A stretch of DNA of 64,000 nt from Hyphococcus sp. (GTDB lineage Bacteria > Pseudomonadota > Alphaproteobacteria > Caulobacterales > Parvularculaceae), in assembly GCA_021776335.1 (NCBI GenBank), contig JAJFGB010000009.1:248001-312000 (forward strand), written 5' to 3'. How positions within the stretch are numbered: position 1 is the stretch's first letter; the number at the start of each line of letters is the position of its first letter. The notes below the pieces were generated by a model. The model was given only the letters and a program-made list of their open reading frames with translations. It was not told where the DNA came from and made no database searches. Both the position numbers and the translations under genes were made by a program. Below are positions 37,478 to 46,875 of this stretch, one piece after another.

Positions 37478-37511
37478 GTCATTCTGAGCGTGATTCAGGG
37501 TCGGAAATGAC
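37478..37511. repeat. Short palindromic element between ybjN and proC
   Basis: GTCATT and AATGAC are the outer arms and CTGA/TCAG pair inside. It has the look of a REP-like intergenic repeat. There is no T tract, so it is not a clear terminator. I found no second copy in the window. Confidence 0.35.
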
Positions 37512-37566
37512 AAATACGTCTCAGGGGCAATTTCCTTAAAAGGCATCACAGGCTACAAAGTCAGCT

Positions 37567-38379
37567 ATGACCAACAAACCTGCAGTCGCGCTCATCGGCG
37601 CCGGGGCTATGGGCGGGGCGCTCCTTCGCGGCTGGCTTAGCGCCGCTTCAATTGATCCAGCGTGTTCGGCTGTTTTTGACCCTGCTGTCGGCGCTGACAT
37701 TAAAGCGCTGTGCAAAACACACGATGTCAGGGTCAATCCATCGGTCGAAGGCGAGTTTGATGCGCTGGTTCTCGCCATAAAGCCCCAGGCTGCCGGTGAC
37801 GTCCTGCCGGCCTATGCCGGGATCGCCAAAAACGCAGTGGCCATCTCGGTGATTGCCGGCAAGAGCATTGCCAGTCTGACGCCTATGTTGGGCGGCGCGG
37901 TGAAAATCGCGCGGACGATGCCCAATCTTCCGGCGGCCATCGGCAAAGGCGTATCGGGACTCTATGCGTCGCCGGCAATCAATGATGACGGCCGCTCAAT
38001 GATTGAGAAACTGATGGCGGCGGCAGGTGACACAGTCTGGGTCGACAGCGAACAGCAGATTGATTTTGTCACCGCAGTTTCAGGATCAGGGCCCGCGTAT
38101 TACTTCCTCCTAACCGAGGCGCTGGCTGCAGCCGGCGAAGATGTCGGCCTTGCGCCAGCTGCGGCGGCCAAGCTCGCCCGTGCGACGCTTATCGGCGCAG
38201 GCGGATTGATGGAAGCTGAGACCAGAACGCCGGCGGAAATGCGCCGGGCTGTAACTTCTCCCGGCGGCACGACCGAGGCGGCGCTCAAAATTCTTGATGG
38301 CGACAATGAGGCGCTTCGCAAGCTGATGAAAGCGGCAGTGGAGGCGGCGGCGAATAGAGGCGGGGAACTGGCGGACTAA
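37567..38379 (+). CDS. proC: Pyrroline-5-carboxylate reductase
   Basis: Last step of proline synthesis. The 270-residue enzyme has the Rossmann VALIGAGAMGGALLRGWL, AIKPQAAGDVLPAY, VRTMPN-type KIARTMPNLPAAIGKG, and the signature SGSGPAYYFLLTEAL with the C-terminal VTSPGGTTEAALKIL. The stop overlaps the convergent histidine kinase gene by four bases. The ribosome site is weak, but the start aligns with the family. Confidence 0.93.
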   Translation: MTNKPAVALIGAGAMGGALLRGWLSAASIDPACSAVFDPAVGADIKALCKTHDVRVNPSVEGEFDALVLAIKPQAAGDVLPAYAGIAKNAVAISVIAGKSIASLTPMLGGAVKIARTMPNLPAAIGKGVSGLYASPAINDDGRSMIEKLMAAAGDTVWVDSEQQIDFVTAVSGSGPAYYFLLTEALAAAGEDVGLAPAAAAKLARATLIGAGGLMEAETRTPAEMRRAVTSPGGTTEAALKILDGDNEALRKLMKAAVEAAANRGGELAD

Positions 38380-39686
38380 ACCGGCAGCTTAACCGTAGCC
38401 TGCAATCCTCCATGTGGAGAGGGGCTGAGATTTACGTCGCCGCCATGACTGCGCGCGACATCGCGAACGACGGTGAGGCCAAGCCCCATGCCGCTTTCAT
38501 TCAAATTGCGCGCGTCATCCAGCCGGGTGAATGGCTTGAACACTTCCTCATAGAGAGACGCATCGATGCCGGGTCCGTCATCATCCACGCGAATTTCAAT
38601 ATATCGATCTGTGCGCAGAGCCTCGACCCAAACATTACGACCGTGGCGCAAGCCGTTGTTGACGAGGTTCCCGACCGCGCGCTGAAGCGCGCTGCGCCTT
38701 GCGCTGATGAAAAGTTCTTCTGGCATTTCGACCGTCAATTCATGGCCGGCGCGTTTGGTATTGCTTGCGATTTCCCGGATCATTTCAGCGAGATCAAGCG
38801 GGCCAGGATCTTCATCGGCGGCTTCATTGCGAGCGAAGTCGAGATAGGCTTCGACCATACGCTCCATTTCAAGAACATCATTTCTGAGATCAGCTGTTTC
38901 CATTGTATCTGGTTGCATCGCCAGCGCCAGCTTGATGCGCGTTAGCGGCGTTCGCAGATCGTGGCTAACGCCTGCAAGCATGTTCATGCGTTGGCCCAGC
39001 TGGCGCTTAATGCGTTCGCGCATGGCGATGAAAGCGTAGCCAGCTTTGCGAACTTCTGTCGCGCCGGTGGGGCGATAGTCAGGTGCATCATGCCCGCGGC
39101 CGAACGCCTCTGCGGCATTTGCCAGTCGCAGGATGGAGCGGACCTGATTGCGCAGGAAGACAATTGCAATGGCCCCAAGAAGGATCGACGTGCCGATTAG
39201 CCACAGCACAAAAATCGGGCCTGTTGTGGCAAACACGCGATTGCGAAGGGCGAAAAAAATAAGGTGGCCCTCCGATAATTGTACACGTACTTCTACATAA
39301 GCAGGCCAGCTCTGGGTGTTGAACCAATAGGGTTGATCCAGCCGTTCGCTGAGGCGGCGGTCGAAAGTGGTGTTATAGACGTTGAAGAAGGACAATTTGT
39401 CCTTTTCTGGAATGCCATTCCGGCTGTCGAAACGCACGTTTAATTCGAGATCCCTGATGGCGCGCTGAGAAATATCGCGGCGTATCTCTGGATCCGGATT
39501 GTCTTCATATAGTCGAGTGACGAGGGCGATCTGGCCCGCGACGTTGGAGGAAAGATTTGCACTGACCAGATCCCAGTGACGCGCAAAGAAAACATATGTA
39601 ATCACCGACTGCATCATAAAGATCGGCAGGATGACGATCAGGACGACGCGGGCATATAAGCTTTTGGGAAGATATCTGCGCAACAT
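38376..39686 (-). CDS. EnvZ-like sensor histidine kinase
   Basis: A 436-residue membrane kinase. TM1 lies at about 12-32, followed by a periplasmic region to about 155, TM2 (FVLWLIGTSILLGAIAIVFL) and a HAMP domain. The phospho-acceptor His is in GVSHDLRTPLTRIKLALAM, and the ATP domain has VNNGLRHG (N box), VDDDGPGID (G1) and GMGLGLTVVRDVARSHGG (G2). It is six bases after its response regulator, and the pair follows pgsA. Such OmpR/EnvZ-type systems usually read membrane or osmotic state; the signal is not deducible. Confidence 0.9.
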   Translation of the reverse strand: MLRRYLPKSLYARVVLIVILPIFMMQSVITYVFFARHWDLVSANLSSNVAGQIALVTRLYEDNPDPEIRRDISQRAIRDLELNVRFDSRNGIPEKDKLSFFNVYNTTFDRRLSERLDQPYWFNTQSWPAYVEVRVQLSEGHLIFFALRNRVFATTGPIFVLWLIGTSILLGAIAIVFLRNQVRSILRLANAAEAFGRGHDAPDYRPTGATEVRKAGYAFIAMRERIKRQLGQRMNMLAGVSHDLRTPLTRIKLALAMQPDTMETADLRNDVLEMERMVEAYLDFARNEAADEDPGPLDLAEMIREIASNTKRAGHELTVEMPEELFISARRSALQRAVGNLVNNGLRHGRNVWVEALRTDRYIEIRVDDDGPGIDASLYEEVFKPFTRLDDARNLNESGMGLGLTVVRDVARSHGGDVNLSPSPHGGLQATVKLPV

Positions 39687-39692
39687 GGCGGC

Positions 39693-40391
39693 TTAATCCG
39701 AAACCAGAACGTAGCCGATGCCGCGCACTGTTTGTAGATATATGGGCGCCCGCGGATCGTCTTCGATCTTTTTACGAAGTCGCGTTACCTGAACGTCGAC
39801 GGAGCGCTCCATGGCGGTCGACGTTTGTTCTGCGAGGGCCTGCCGGGAGATGGCTTCGCCGGGTTTTTGCGCAAGCGCTTTCAAAAGCGCAGCCTCGCCG
39901 GCAGTCAGCTTGATAAGATTACCGTCACGCCGCAATTCTCCCCGGCCAACAGAGAAGGTGCAGGCGCCAAAGGAAAGCTCTTGCCGATTAAGGGCGATCG
40001 GGCGTGTTCGGCGTAAAAGCGCGTTGATGCGCAACAGCAACTCGCGCGGTTCGAATGGTTTTGAGAGATAATCATCGGCGCCGCGCTCCAGCCCTTCAAT
40101 GCGATCTTCCGGTAAGCCCCGCGCCGTCAAGAGCAGGATCGGAACATTTGAAGCGGCGCGGACGGATTTGGTCAAGTCAAAACCGGATTCGCCGGGCATC
40201 ATCACGTCGAGCACGAGTAGGTCAAAATCAACGCCGCCCATCAGCTTGCGCGCTTCGCCGGCATTGCTTGCGACCGAAGTGCGAAAGCCATTATCCGTAA
40301 GGTAGCGCTTTAGGAGTGCGCGGATGCGGTCATCATCGTCAACGACCAGGATGTGTGATGCGCCTTCCGAGATATTCGTGAAATCCGCCAT
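39693..40391 (-). CDS. OmpR-family response regulator
   Basis: A 232-residue regulator. The receiver domain has the acidic cluster VVDDDDR, phospho-acceptor Asp62 in LLVLDVMMPGESGFD, Thr in LLLTARG and Lys in LSKPFEPREL. The C-terminal winged helix (about 140-230) has ALAEQTSTAMERSVDVQVTRLRKKIEDDP and VRGIGYVL, the OmpR/PhoB DNA-contact and dimer pattern. It lies ten bases after pgsA and just before its kinase, so all three are one operon. Confidence 0.93.
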   Translation of the reverse strand: MADFTNISEGASHILVVDDDDRIRALLKRYLTDNGFRTSVASNAGEARKLMGGVDFDLLVLDVMMPGESGFDLTKSVRAASNVPILLLTARGLPEDRIEGLERGADDYLSKPFEPRELLLRINALLRRTRPIALNRQELSFGACTFSVGRGELRRDGNLIKLTAGEAALLKALAQKPGEAISRQALAEQTSTAMERSVDVQVTRLRKKIEDDPRAPIYLQTVRGIGYVLVSD

Positions 40392-40400
40392 GCTATCCGT

Positions 40401-40955
40401 TCACTTGCGATCCGCGCGCAGAAATCGCGCAGCGCGGCCAGCATAATCTGCTCCAGTCCAAAAGGTAAGGATCGCAGCAATCCATAAAAGGCTTGTGCCA
40501 GCAAGGCTCGCAGGCGCGCCGATAAGCCCGAATGGCGCTGATGCGATGAGGACCCCGGCGGCGATCAGCTGCGCGGCGGTTTTCCACTTTGCGATCCCGG
40601 TAACAGGTAGAGATCCACCGTTTGCTGTGACGGCTTCGCGGAGGCCGCTTACCAGAATCTCGCGCAGGATGATAATAACGACGGCAATAACACCAGCGTC
40701 ATGGATGACGCCGTTGCGCAACAGCATGATCAGCGCTGCGGCAATGAGAAGCTTATCAGCGAGCGGATCAAGCGCGGCGCCGAGTGCGGATACTTCGTTG
40801 CGCGCGCGCGCAATATATCCGTCTAGAAAATCAGTCAGGCTAGCGATGGCGAATACCACAAATGCTGCTTTTAATCCCCAGGACAAATCCATGAGGAACA
40901 GTGCGACAAAAGGGATGATCAGCGCCATGCGCGCGAGGGTGAGGATATTGGCCAT
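40401..40955 (-). CDS. pgsA: CDP-diacylglycerol-glycerol-3-phosphate 3-phosphatidyltransferase
   Basis: Makes phosphatidylglycerol phosphate in the inner membrane. The 184-residue protein has the CDP-alcohol phosphotransferase motif spread through TDFLDGYIARARNEVSALGAALDPLADK (the D-G-x2-A-R-x8-G-x3-D-x3-D pattern) and about five membrane helices. It starts with NILTLARM, as typical PgsA does. It is the first gene of an operon with the two-component system, so phospholipid synthesis and sensing are co-transcribed. Confidence 0.92.
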   Translation of the reverse strand: MANILTLARMALIIPFVALFLMDLSWGLKAAFVVFAIASLTDFLDGYIARARNEVSALGAALDPLADKLLIAAALIMLLRNGVIHDAGVIAVVIIILREILVSGLREAVTANGGSLPVTGIAKWKTAAQLIAAGVLIASAPFGLIGAPASLAGTSLLWIAAILTFWTGADYAGRAARFLRADRK

Positions 40956-41084
40956 GGCGCCGTTCTAGGGCGCGCCGCTGAAATGCGCCAGTAATGGTGT
41001 GAATTAAGCGCCAGCCCAGCTGGTTGGCCTTCTATCAGGTTCATGAGATAAAGGGCTTGTGGTTTAGGTGAGCGCTCGGTTTTT

Positions 41085-43517
41085 ATGGCTGATATCTTTG
41101 TCTCCTATGCGAGCGGTGATCGCCAGCGTGTGGAACCGCTGGCGTCGGCCCTCGAGGCTGAGGGATATACGGTTTGGTGGGACCGCAACATCCAGGGCGG
41201 CGCTGAGTTTTCCGACGAGATCGAAAAGGCGCTTCAAGTGTCAAAGATCGTTGTCGTTGTCTGGTCGGAGCAGTCACTGACCTCCCATTGGGTAAAGGAT
41301 GAGGCAGCATTTGCCCGCGACCGCGGTATGTTACTGCCCATTCGTCTTGATGATATCGAACCGCCGATGGGGTTTAGGCAGCATCAGACGGTCGACTTTT
41401 CAACATGGCGCGGCGATATCAACACACCGGCATTTGAAATGCTGCGCAGTGCACTTAAGACGCGGTTTGGCGACGGTGTGGCGCAAGCCACCCTACGGGT
41501 CGCGACAAACAGAACTCAAAAACTGAAATCAAACTGGCCGCTGCGAAGGCAGATTATTGCGATGGGGCTCGCCGGTGTCGCCATCGCTGTTTTTCTCGCA
41601 GCAATCTTCCTGATACGAGGGTCGGGGAACGGCGCGCCGGAACGCGATGCGGCTCTGACTGCAAATGAAGATGTTTCGGGGCCGTCTATAGCGGTGCTTC
41701 CGTTCGTATCAATGAGCACCTCGAAGGAGGATGAGTTTTTTGCTGACGGATTATCAGAAGAATTACTGAATGTGCTGGCGAATATCGATTCGTTGAAGGT
41801 CGCTGCGCGCACGTCGTCGTTTTATTTTAAGGGAAAAAACGAAGATTTGCGCACCATTGGCGCCGCGCTGGGCGTCAATCATGTTTTGGAAGGAAGCGTT
41901 CGCAGATCTGGTGATCGGTTGCGCATCACAGCGCAGCTCATCAAGATTGATGACGGATTTCATCTGTGGTCTGAAACTTACGATCGGACGATGGATGACA
42001 TTTTCGAGATTCAAGATGACATCTCGCGTGACGTTGCGGGCGCGCTCAAAATAGCTTTGCTCGGCGGGGAAGGTGTTGCTTCGGAAAGCGCTCCGGATCA
42101 TGATCCGGAAGCGCAACGGTTGTTTTTGATCGCACAAGCAAAGCTCTCGCAGCGCGGGTTGGACAATTTGCGATCCGCCCGGGACCTTTTTCAACAGGCA
42201 GTGACCATTGAACCAAATTTTGCACGCGCGCATATCGGGTATGCGAACGCGACCTTGTTGCTGAATATTAATCACTCCGACTTGCCGAGAAGTGAAGCTA
42301 TTCTGGAATCCAAGCGCGCAGCGGGCATCGCTGTTGGTCTCGATCCGGATGAGAGTGATGTCTACACTGCATTTGGGCAAATCGCATCCCATGAAGCGGA
42401 TATGAATAATGACCGAGAGCTCAAGGAAGAAGGGCTGGAAAACTTTCAGCAGGCGCTGTTGCTCAATCCACGTAATGTTCTTGCGACCTATTGGTATGCG
42501 ATCGCGCTCGAGTCGGTCGGGGAAATGGAGCAGGCGCTTGCAATGTATGAGCATGCGCTGTCCATCGATCCGCTTGCGCGGGTTGCGCACTATCGGATGG
42601 GCGGATTATTGATGTTATTGGGCCGGTACGACGAGGCCGAAGATCAACTGCTCGATACACTTGCGCTGTTTCCAGAATATCTGGCCACGCAATCGGCGCT
42701 TGCCGAGTTGGAAACCGCGCGCGGCAGGCCAGATCGGGCAGTCTATTGGGCCCAACGAATTTATGAGTCTGATCCTCGGTCGTTTTCAAACAAAGCGCTG
42801 CTCGCTGTGAAGCTGGCGGAACTTGGTGAAATCGACGCGGCGCTCGAAATTACCGCCACCGCCGCAGAAGACACAACGTTTACGTCGAATTATTTGCGCG
42901 CCATACACTATATTATTTTATCAGACCATCAGGCCTTGTACGATCTAAGATACGTGTTGGCTGAACATGACGATTCGAATTGGCAGCAAGCAGCGCCGTT
43001 GGCGGCGATGCTCATGGGCGATTTTGAAGAGGCGCAAGACTTGTTCAAATCTGCTGTTCCGGAGTTTTATGTTGAGGAGGTCGTATTTCAACGCGGCGGG
43101 CTGGACCCGGTCACCGCTTTTGCGCCGGCCTATGTTGAACAGCAATTGGGCAATGCGGCGCGTGCGAGAAAGCTGATCGAAGCAGCGATTGCGGCGATTG
43201 AATCAGATGGCTCAAAAAATGTCGGTGCTCGGCGCCATGGATCGCTAACGATTGGTTACGCCCTTCTCGGCGACAAGGTCGCAGCGACAACTGAAGTCAA
43301 GGCGGCCTATGACAGCGGTTATCGGGGCGGCTGGATCTCGTTTGTCGGGAGACCGGAAACATACCCACTTTTAGAAAGCGTTCGGTCGGAACCTGGATTT
43401 CAAGCGATAATGGCCCGGATTTCTGCCGATCTTGAAGTCGGACGTAAGAATTGGGCTTCTGGCAAAACAGCCCGTGATGTTGAAGCTGAATTGAAAGCGC
43501 GCGGGCTGGCGATTTAG
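41085..43517 (+). CDS. TIR-domain membrane protein with TolB-like and TPR regions
   Basis: An 810-residue protein. It has an N-terminal TIR_2-type domain (1-125: DIFVSYASGDRQRVEPLASALEAEGYTVWWD, then SKIVVVVWSEQSLTSHWVKDEAAFA) and a single membrane helix (about 157-177). An FlgO/TolB-like domain follows (about 200-320: SIAVLPFVSMSTSKEDEFFADGLSEELLNVLA, HVLEGSVRRSGDRLRITAQLI), then at least six TPR-like repeats to the end. The catalytic Glu position of NAD-cleaving TIRs appears to hold Ser43, with Glu45 and Glu47 nearby, so enzymatic activity is uncertain. The layout resembles alphaproteobacterial adenylate-cyclase-like/CadC-like signalling proteins in which TIR replaces the cyclase or DNA-binding domain. 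An AraC gene follows 20 bases later. Confidence 0.82.
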   Translation: MADIFVSYASGDRQRVEPLASALEAEGYTVWWDRNIQGGAEFSDEIEKALQVSKIVVVVWSEQSLTSHWVKDEAAFARDRGMLLPIRLDDIEPPMGFRQHQTVDFSTWRGDINTPAFEMLRSALKTRFGDGVAQATLRVATNRTQKLKSNWPLRRQIIAMGLAGVAIAVFLAAIFLIRGSGNGAPERDAALTANEDVSGPSIAVLPFVSMSTSKEDEFFADGLSEELLNVLANIDSLKVAARTSSFYFKGKNEDLRTIGAALGVNHVLEGSVRRSGDRLRITAQLIKIDDGFHLWSETYDRTMDDIFEIQDDISRDVAGALKIALLGGEGVASESAPDHDPEAQRLFLIAQAKLSQRGLDNLRSARDLFQQAVTIEPNFARAHIGYANATLLLNINHSDLPRSEAILESKRAAGIAVGLDPDESDVYTAFGQIASHEADMNNDRELKEEGLENFQQALLLNPRNVLATYWYAIALESVGEMEQALAMYEHALSIDPLARVAHYRMGGLLMLLGRYDEAEDQLLDTLALFPEYLATQSALAELETARGRPDRAVYWAQRIYESDPRSFSNKALLAVKLAELGEIDAALEITATAAEDTTFTSNYLRAIHYIILSDHQALYDLRYVLAEHDDSNWQQAAPLAAMLMGDFEEAQDLFKSAVPEFYVEEVVFQRGGLDPVTAFAPAYVEQQLGNAARARKLIEAAIAAIESDGSKNVGARRHGSLTIGYALLGDKVAATTEVKAAYDSGYRGGWISFVGRPETYPLLESVRSEPGFQAIMARISADLEVGRKNWASGKTARDVEAELKARGLAI

Positions 43518-43537
43518 GTATTCTTTGAGTTGAATTT

Positions 43538-44254
43538 ATGAACGATGTTGTCGTGACCCGTGCGCCAGATTTTCACCTTCCCATGCATCGTCATGATAGT
43601 GCGCGCACTGTCCTTGTTACTTCCGGTGAAATCACTGAGACTGATATCCTCGGGGAGCGAAGATATGGCGTCGGAGAGTTTATCTTTCGTCCGCCATACT
43701 ATCTGCATGGAAACAACGTGTGTGATCTCGACGCCAAATATGTAAGGCTATCGGTTTCCCGTTCTGCGTTGAAAACTTTCACTAAAAAAAACGGCTGGCG
43801 TTCAGGGCGAGGGCGCGTTGACTTAAGCGAATGGAGCGTTGCTCGCTTGTGCAATGTTCGCTTCGGTGGCGATCTATTGCTTGCTTCAACGACGGCATGC
43901 GAAGCGTCGACCGACTTTTGCCGTCGAAAGGGTGCGGGGCTCCACATGCTTGCAAACGAGTTGCGAAGTGGATCTGGAGCGGAGTTGCAATTGACCCGCC
44001 GCGCCGAGAAACTGGGCATGGAACCTTATCAGCTCACAAGGCGTTTTACCCGGGAATTTGGCCTTACGCCCAGCGCCTATGGGCGTGAGGCGAGGCTCTA
44101 TCGGGCATTGCGGCTCCTGATTGGCGGCGGGCGGGCATTGGCGCAAGTCGCTGCCATATGTGGGTATTCCGATCAAAGCCACCTCACGCGCGACGTCGCC
44201 GCCGCCACGGACAGAACGCCATCGCAGCTGGTTCATGAGTTCCGGTCGGCCTGA
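43538..44254 (+). CDS. AraC-family transcriptional regulator
   Basis: A 238-residue regulator. The N-terminal half is a cupin-like sensor (PMHRHDSARTVLVTSGEI, FRPPYYLHGN), and the C-terminal half is two helix-turn-helix motifs: LTRRAEKLGMEPYQLTRRFTREFGLTPSAYGREARL and LAQVAAICGYSDQSHLTRDVAAATDRTPSQL. The gene starts 20 bases after the TIR-TPR gene and precedes a serine hydrolase lipoprotein gene, so these may form a unit. The effector is unknown. Confidence 0.87.
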   Translation: MNDVVVTRAPDFHLPMHRHDSARTVLVTSGEITETDILGERRYGVGEFIFRPPYYLHGNNVCDLDAKYVRLSVSRSALKTFTKKNGWRSGRGRVDLSEWSVARLCNVRFGGDLLLASTTACEASTDFCRRKGAGLHMLANELRSGSGAELQLTRRAEKLGMEPYQLTRRFTREFGLTPSAYGREARLYRALRLLIGGGRALAQVAAICGYSDQSHLTRDVAAATDRTPSQLVHEFRSA

Positions 44255-44334
44255 GCCTGCAAATACATTCAAGACAGTTCACAGCGCATTTCGCTAAATT
44301 GCTTCGGACAAGTCACAAATGGTTCGGAGCGATT

Positions 44335-45429
44335 ATGCGTTTACGGGTTAGTTTATCACTGGCGGTATTGATGTTCTTCGCATCATGTGGGCCGGCATCA
44401 GAAAAACTTGAGGATGAAAACAGCGACATTGATCGCATCGGGGTAGCTCAGACCGCGCTCGAGACCCTGACGGGAGACGGATTTGCAGGATCGGTACTCG
44501 TTGCGTGCGATAGTGATGTCGTCTTGCATGGGGATTATGGATTAGAGCCGCATGATTCGACTGTGGTGCGTTATTGGGTTGCTTCAGTGTCGAAGGGATT
44601 GACGGCTATCGCGGTGTTGAAGCTTGCCGAAAATGGCTCGTTGGATTTGACGGACAAGGTTGCGCAATATTTTCCGGCGGCGCCCGCGGATAAAAGAGAT
44701 ATTACGCTATTTGAATTACTCACACATCAGTCGGGACTGCCGCAAAATTACGCCTCTGAGGGCATTGCGGCGAGAGATGACGCTGCTGCCGCTATTCTAG
44801 CGCAGCCGCTGAAGCATGCGCCGGGCGCTCAATTCAGCTACTCCAACGACAATTATTCACTACTCGCCATCATCAGCGAACTCGCATCCGGCGTTTCCTA
44901 TAAGAAATTTATTGAAAGAACGATCTCGGAACCGCTGGACCTTGAGCCAATTGCCTTTTGGCCTGACGATCCACGATCTGGCGAATACATACCGCCCTTG
45001 CTCGATCCTTTTTCTGACACAGGCGCTGACATTGATTGGGGGTTCCTTGGCGGTCACGGCGCTCGTCTTTCGGTCGGGGAGCTGCACCGGATTGCGTTGG
45101 GCGTGAAGCAGGGAGCGTTGATTGGGCCTGAAAGTGTCGACCTTCTCTTTGGCCCGCATCTCACATCCCTGAGTGGGTTAGGTGTTGGCATGGGCTGGTT
45201 TCAGGAGGAGCGCAGTGACGGGCGTTATTTGTTATCGATGCGCGGATCCGACTCATCGGGTGGGAACGCCATGTTTTATTTTGTCGGGGGTAATGGCTTG
45301 GCCATCGCCGCTGCCACAAATGCCGGGCCTGAAGAAGATCGCGGGCCCGGTTGGTCTCGCCGCGCACGCGATACGATGATCGATATATTCGCGCCCGGCG
45401 GAGAGCAAGATTACTGCGCGCAAAAATGA
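44335..45429 (+). CDS. Beta-lactamase-family serine hydrolase lipoprotein
   Basis: A 364-residue protein with a lipoprotein signal (MFFASC, lipobox Cys18). The serine hydrolase motifs of class C beta-lactamases/DD-peptidases are present: SVSK with nucleophile Ser84, YSN in FSYSNDNYSLL and a GGHGARLS triad near the C-terminus. The start at 44335 follows GGAG and gives the signal peptide; the longer frame does not. It likely acts on a peptide, ester or lactone at the periplasmic face. Real beta-lactam resistance is not implied. Confidence 0.85.
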   Translation: MRLRVSLSLAVLMFFASCGPASEKLEDENSDIDRIGVAQTALETLTGDGFAGSVLVACDSDVVLHGDYGLEPHDSTVVRYWVASVSKGLTAIAVLKLAENGSLDLTDKVAQYFPAAPADKRDITLFELLTHQSGLPQNYASEGIAARDDAAAAILAQPLKHAPGAQFSYSNDNYSLLAIISELASGVSYKKFIERTISEPLDLEPIAFWPDDPRSGEYIPPLLDPFSDTGADIDWGFLGGHGARLSVGELHRIALGVKQGALIGPESVDLLFGPHLTSLSGLGVGMGWFQEERSDGRYLLSMRGSDSSGGNAMFYFVGGNGLAIAAATNAGPEEDRGPGWSRRARDTMIDIFAPGGEQDYCAQK

Positions 45430-45471
45430 TTATCGAGCAGTTGCGCGGAGTTGAGTGCGCGGCAGTTTCGG

Positions 45472-46857
45472 TTAGCCTTCCTTGTCGTCATTCCCCCACA
45501 AGCGCTTCCACCAGGAGTCATTTTTCGGTTCCTCAAAGCTTTGACCGGCGTCGTTCATCTTGTTGCGAATATCATCGATATCCCAACCGGTAAGATTAGC
45601 GAGTGTCTGGGCCTCGGTTTCAAAGCGTTTGGGCAGCTCGGCGCGATAGCTTTCCGCCGCGTCACACTGTGCATCGCCCTTATAGGGATGTTGCAGCACA
45701 TACCGCCCCTGAAAATTTGAGCGATCGCCAGTTTCCTTGAACATTAAATCTTCCGGGAAATGCGCTGCGTCATAGGAAACATGAAGCCGCGTCACAAAAA
45801 CATCCTGAGCCTGCGGAGCGGGGCGGCGAGGCATAATGCCGGACTGATCGCCGCCGCCGGTCCAATAGACGCCAAGCTCACGTAACTCATCCGACGACAG
45901 CGGGTCCGCTGCACACGGATCGCACCAACTCATGTCCCAGGCATATTCAAGGAAAACGGCGCGTTCGTTTTCTTTTTCGACCTGTTGTTCAAACATGGTT
46001 TTATAAAAATCGCCGAACTCATTTTTTACATAGACCGGTACAGTCATATTGGACGGCAGTTTGACGGTGCGATAGTTCGTTGTTTCAACGCGGCCCTTGC
46101 GGGTGAGGGTGAAGACGAAAAGCTCCTGTTTGCCGTCGGCATTGAGCGTACCCAAGCGGATCGGCAGCATGAATTTTGGCGACTCAAAAGCGATCTGCAA
46201 AGGCCGCAGATATTTAAGGTTAGTCTGCGCCTGCTCCTCGAGATTGACCTTGGCGACGAAAAATTTCGTGTCCTGTTTGATATAGCTGGCGAGAGTCGCT
46301 TCAGCGCCATCGGGCAGTTTGTATCCATTTTGTTTTAGCCAAGTTGAAAGGCCGTCAGATTCTTCAGCCGAGAGAATCAAAATGTCATATTCACCGACGG
46401 TGTATTGCGCTTCGATAGTAACGCCGAGGCTGTCTTTTTTACGGATGCCCCCGTCTTCTTCAATGGCGCCTGCCATTGGCATAGCGCTCATCAACTCTCG
46501 ACGCTCATACATTACACAGGGATCGTCATCGAAATATTCTACCAGGCGCGGGGAGGTGTAGGCGTCGAGATGATCCAGTATGGCATTTTCGGTAACATGG
46601 ATCTGCCCTTCCTCCAGCACCACGGGTACCGGGATCACCATGGCAAATTCTGCCAGATCGCCCTGAAAATCATTGGCCATGGTAATGACGGTGCGGTCGT
46701 CATCACGCATGATCGCGACTTTCGATGCCTTGTTAAAAAGCTTGGTGTCTGCTTTGGCGACATAAAAGCCGCAAAAAGCGACGGCGCCGCCGGTCAGGCT
46801 GGCAGCCGCGATTGCGGACACGGCGGCGAATAAAGACTTCTTCAATGAACGTTGCAT
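45472..46857 (-). CDS. DUF2330-domain secreted protein
   Basis: A 461-residue protein with a signal peptide followed by AFCGFYVAKADTKLFNKASKVAIMRDDDRTVITMANDFQGDLAEFAMVIPVPVVL, the hallmark opening of DUF2330. A second conserved part is LPIRLGTLNADGKQELFVFTLTRKGRVE. Several Cys residues (FCG, DPCVMYERRE, WCDPCAAD) could form disulfides or bind metal. The function is unknown. It begins 18 bases after the NqrB/RnfD-like gene on the same strand, so the two are probably one operon and may work in one membrane process. Confidence 0.85.
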   Translation of the reverse strand: MQRSLKKSLFAAVSAIAAASLTGGAVAFCGFYVAKADTKLFNKASKVAIMRDDDRTVITMANDFQGDLAEFAMVIPVPVVLEEGQIHVTENAILDHLDAYTSPRLVEYFDDDPCVMYERRELMSAMPMAGAIEEDGGIRKKDSLGVTIEAQYTVGEYDILILSAEESDGLSTWLKQNGYKLPDGAEATLASYIKQDTKFFVAKVNLEEQAQTNLKYLRPLQIAFESPKFMLPIRLGTLNADGKQELFVFTLTRKGRVETTNYRTVKLPSNMTVPVYVKNEFGDFYKTMFEQQVEKENERAVFLEYAWDMSWCDPCAADPLSSDELRELGVYWTGGGDQSGIMPRRPAPQAQDVFVTRLHVSYDAAHFPEDLMFKETGDRSNFQGRYVLQHPYKGDAQCDAAESYRAELPKRFETEAQTLANLTGWDIDDIRNKMNDAGQSFEEPKNDSWWKRLWGNDDKEG

Positions 46858-46875
46858 GGATTCTCTCCCGTTAGT

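Noticed and set aside
41085-44254. TIR protein and AraC gene as an anti-phage defence system
   Set aside because: No nuclease, STING, SIR2 or sensor partner is present. The TolB/TPR architecture is that of signalling proteins and the catalytic Glu is doubtful.
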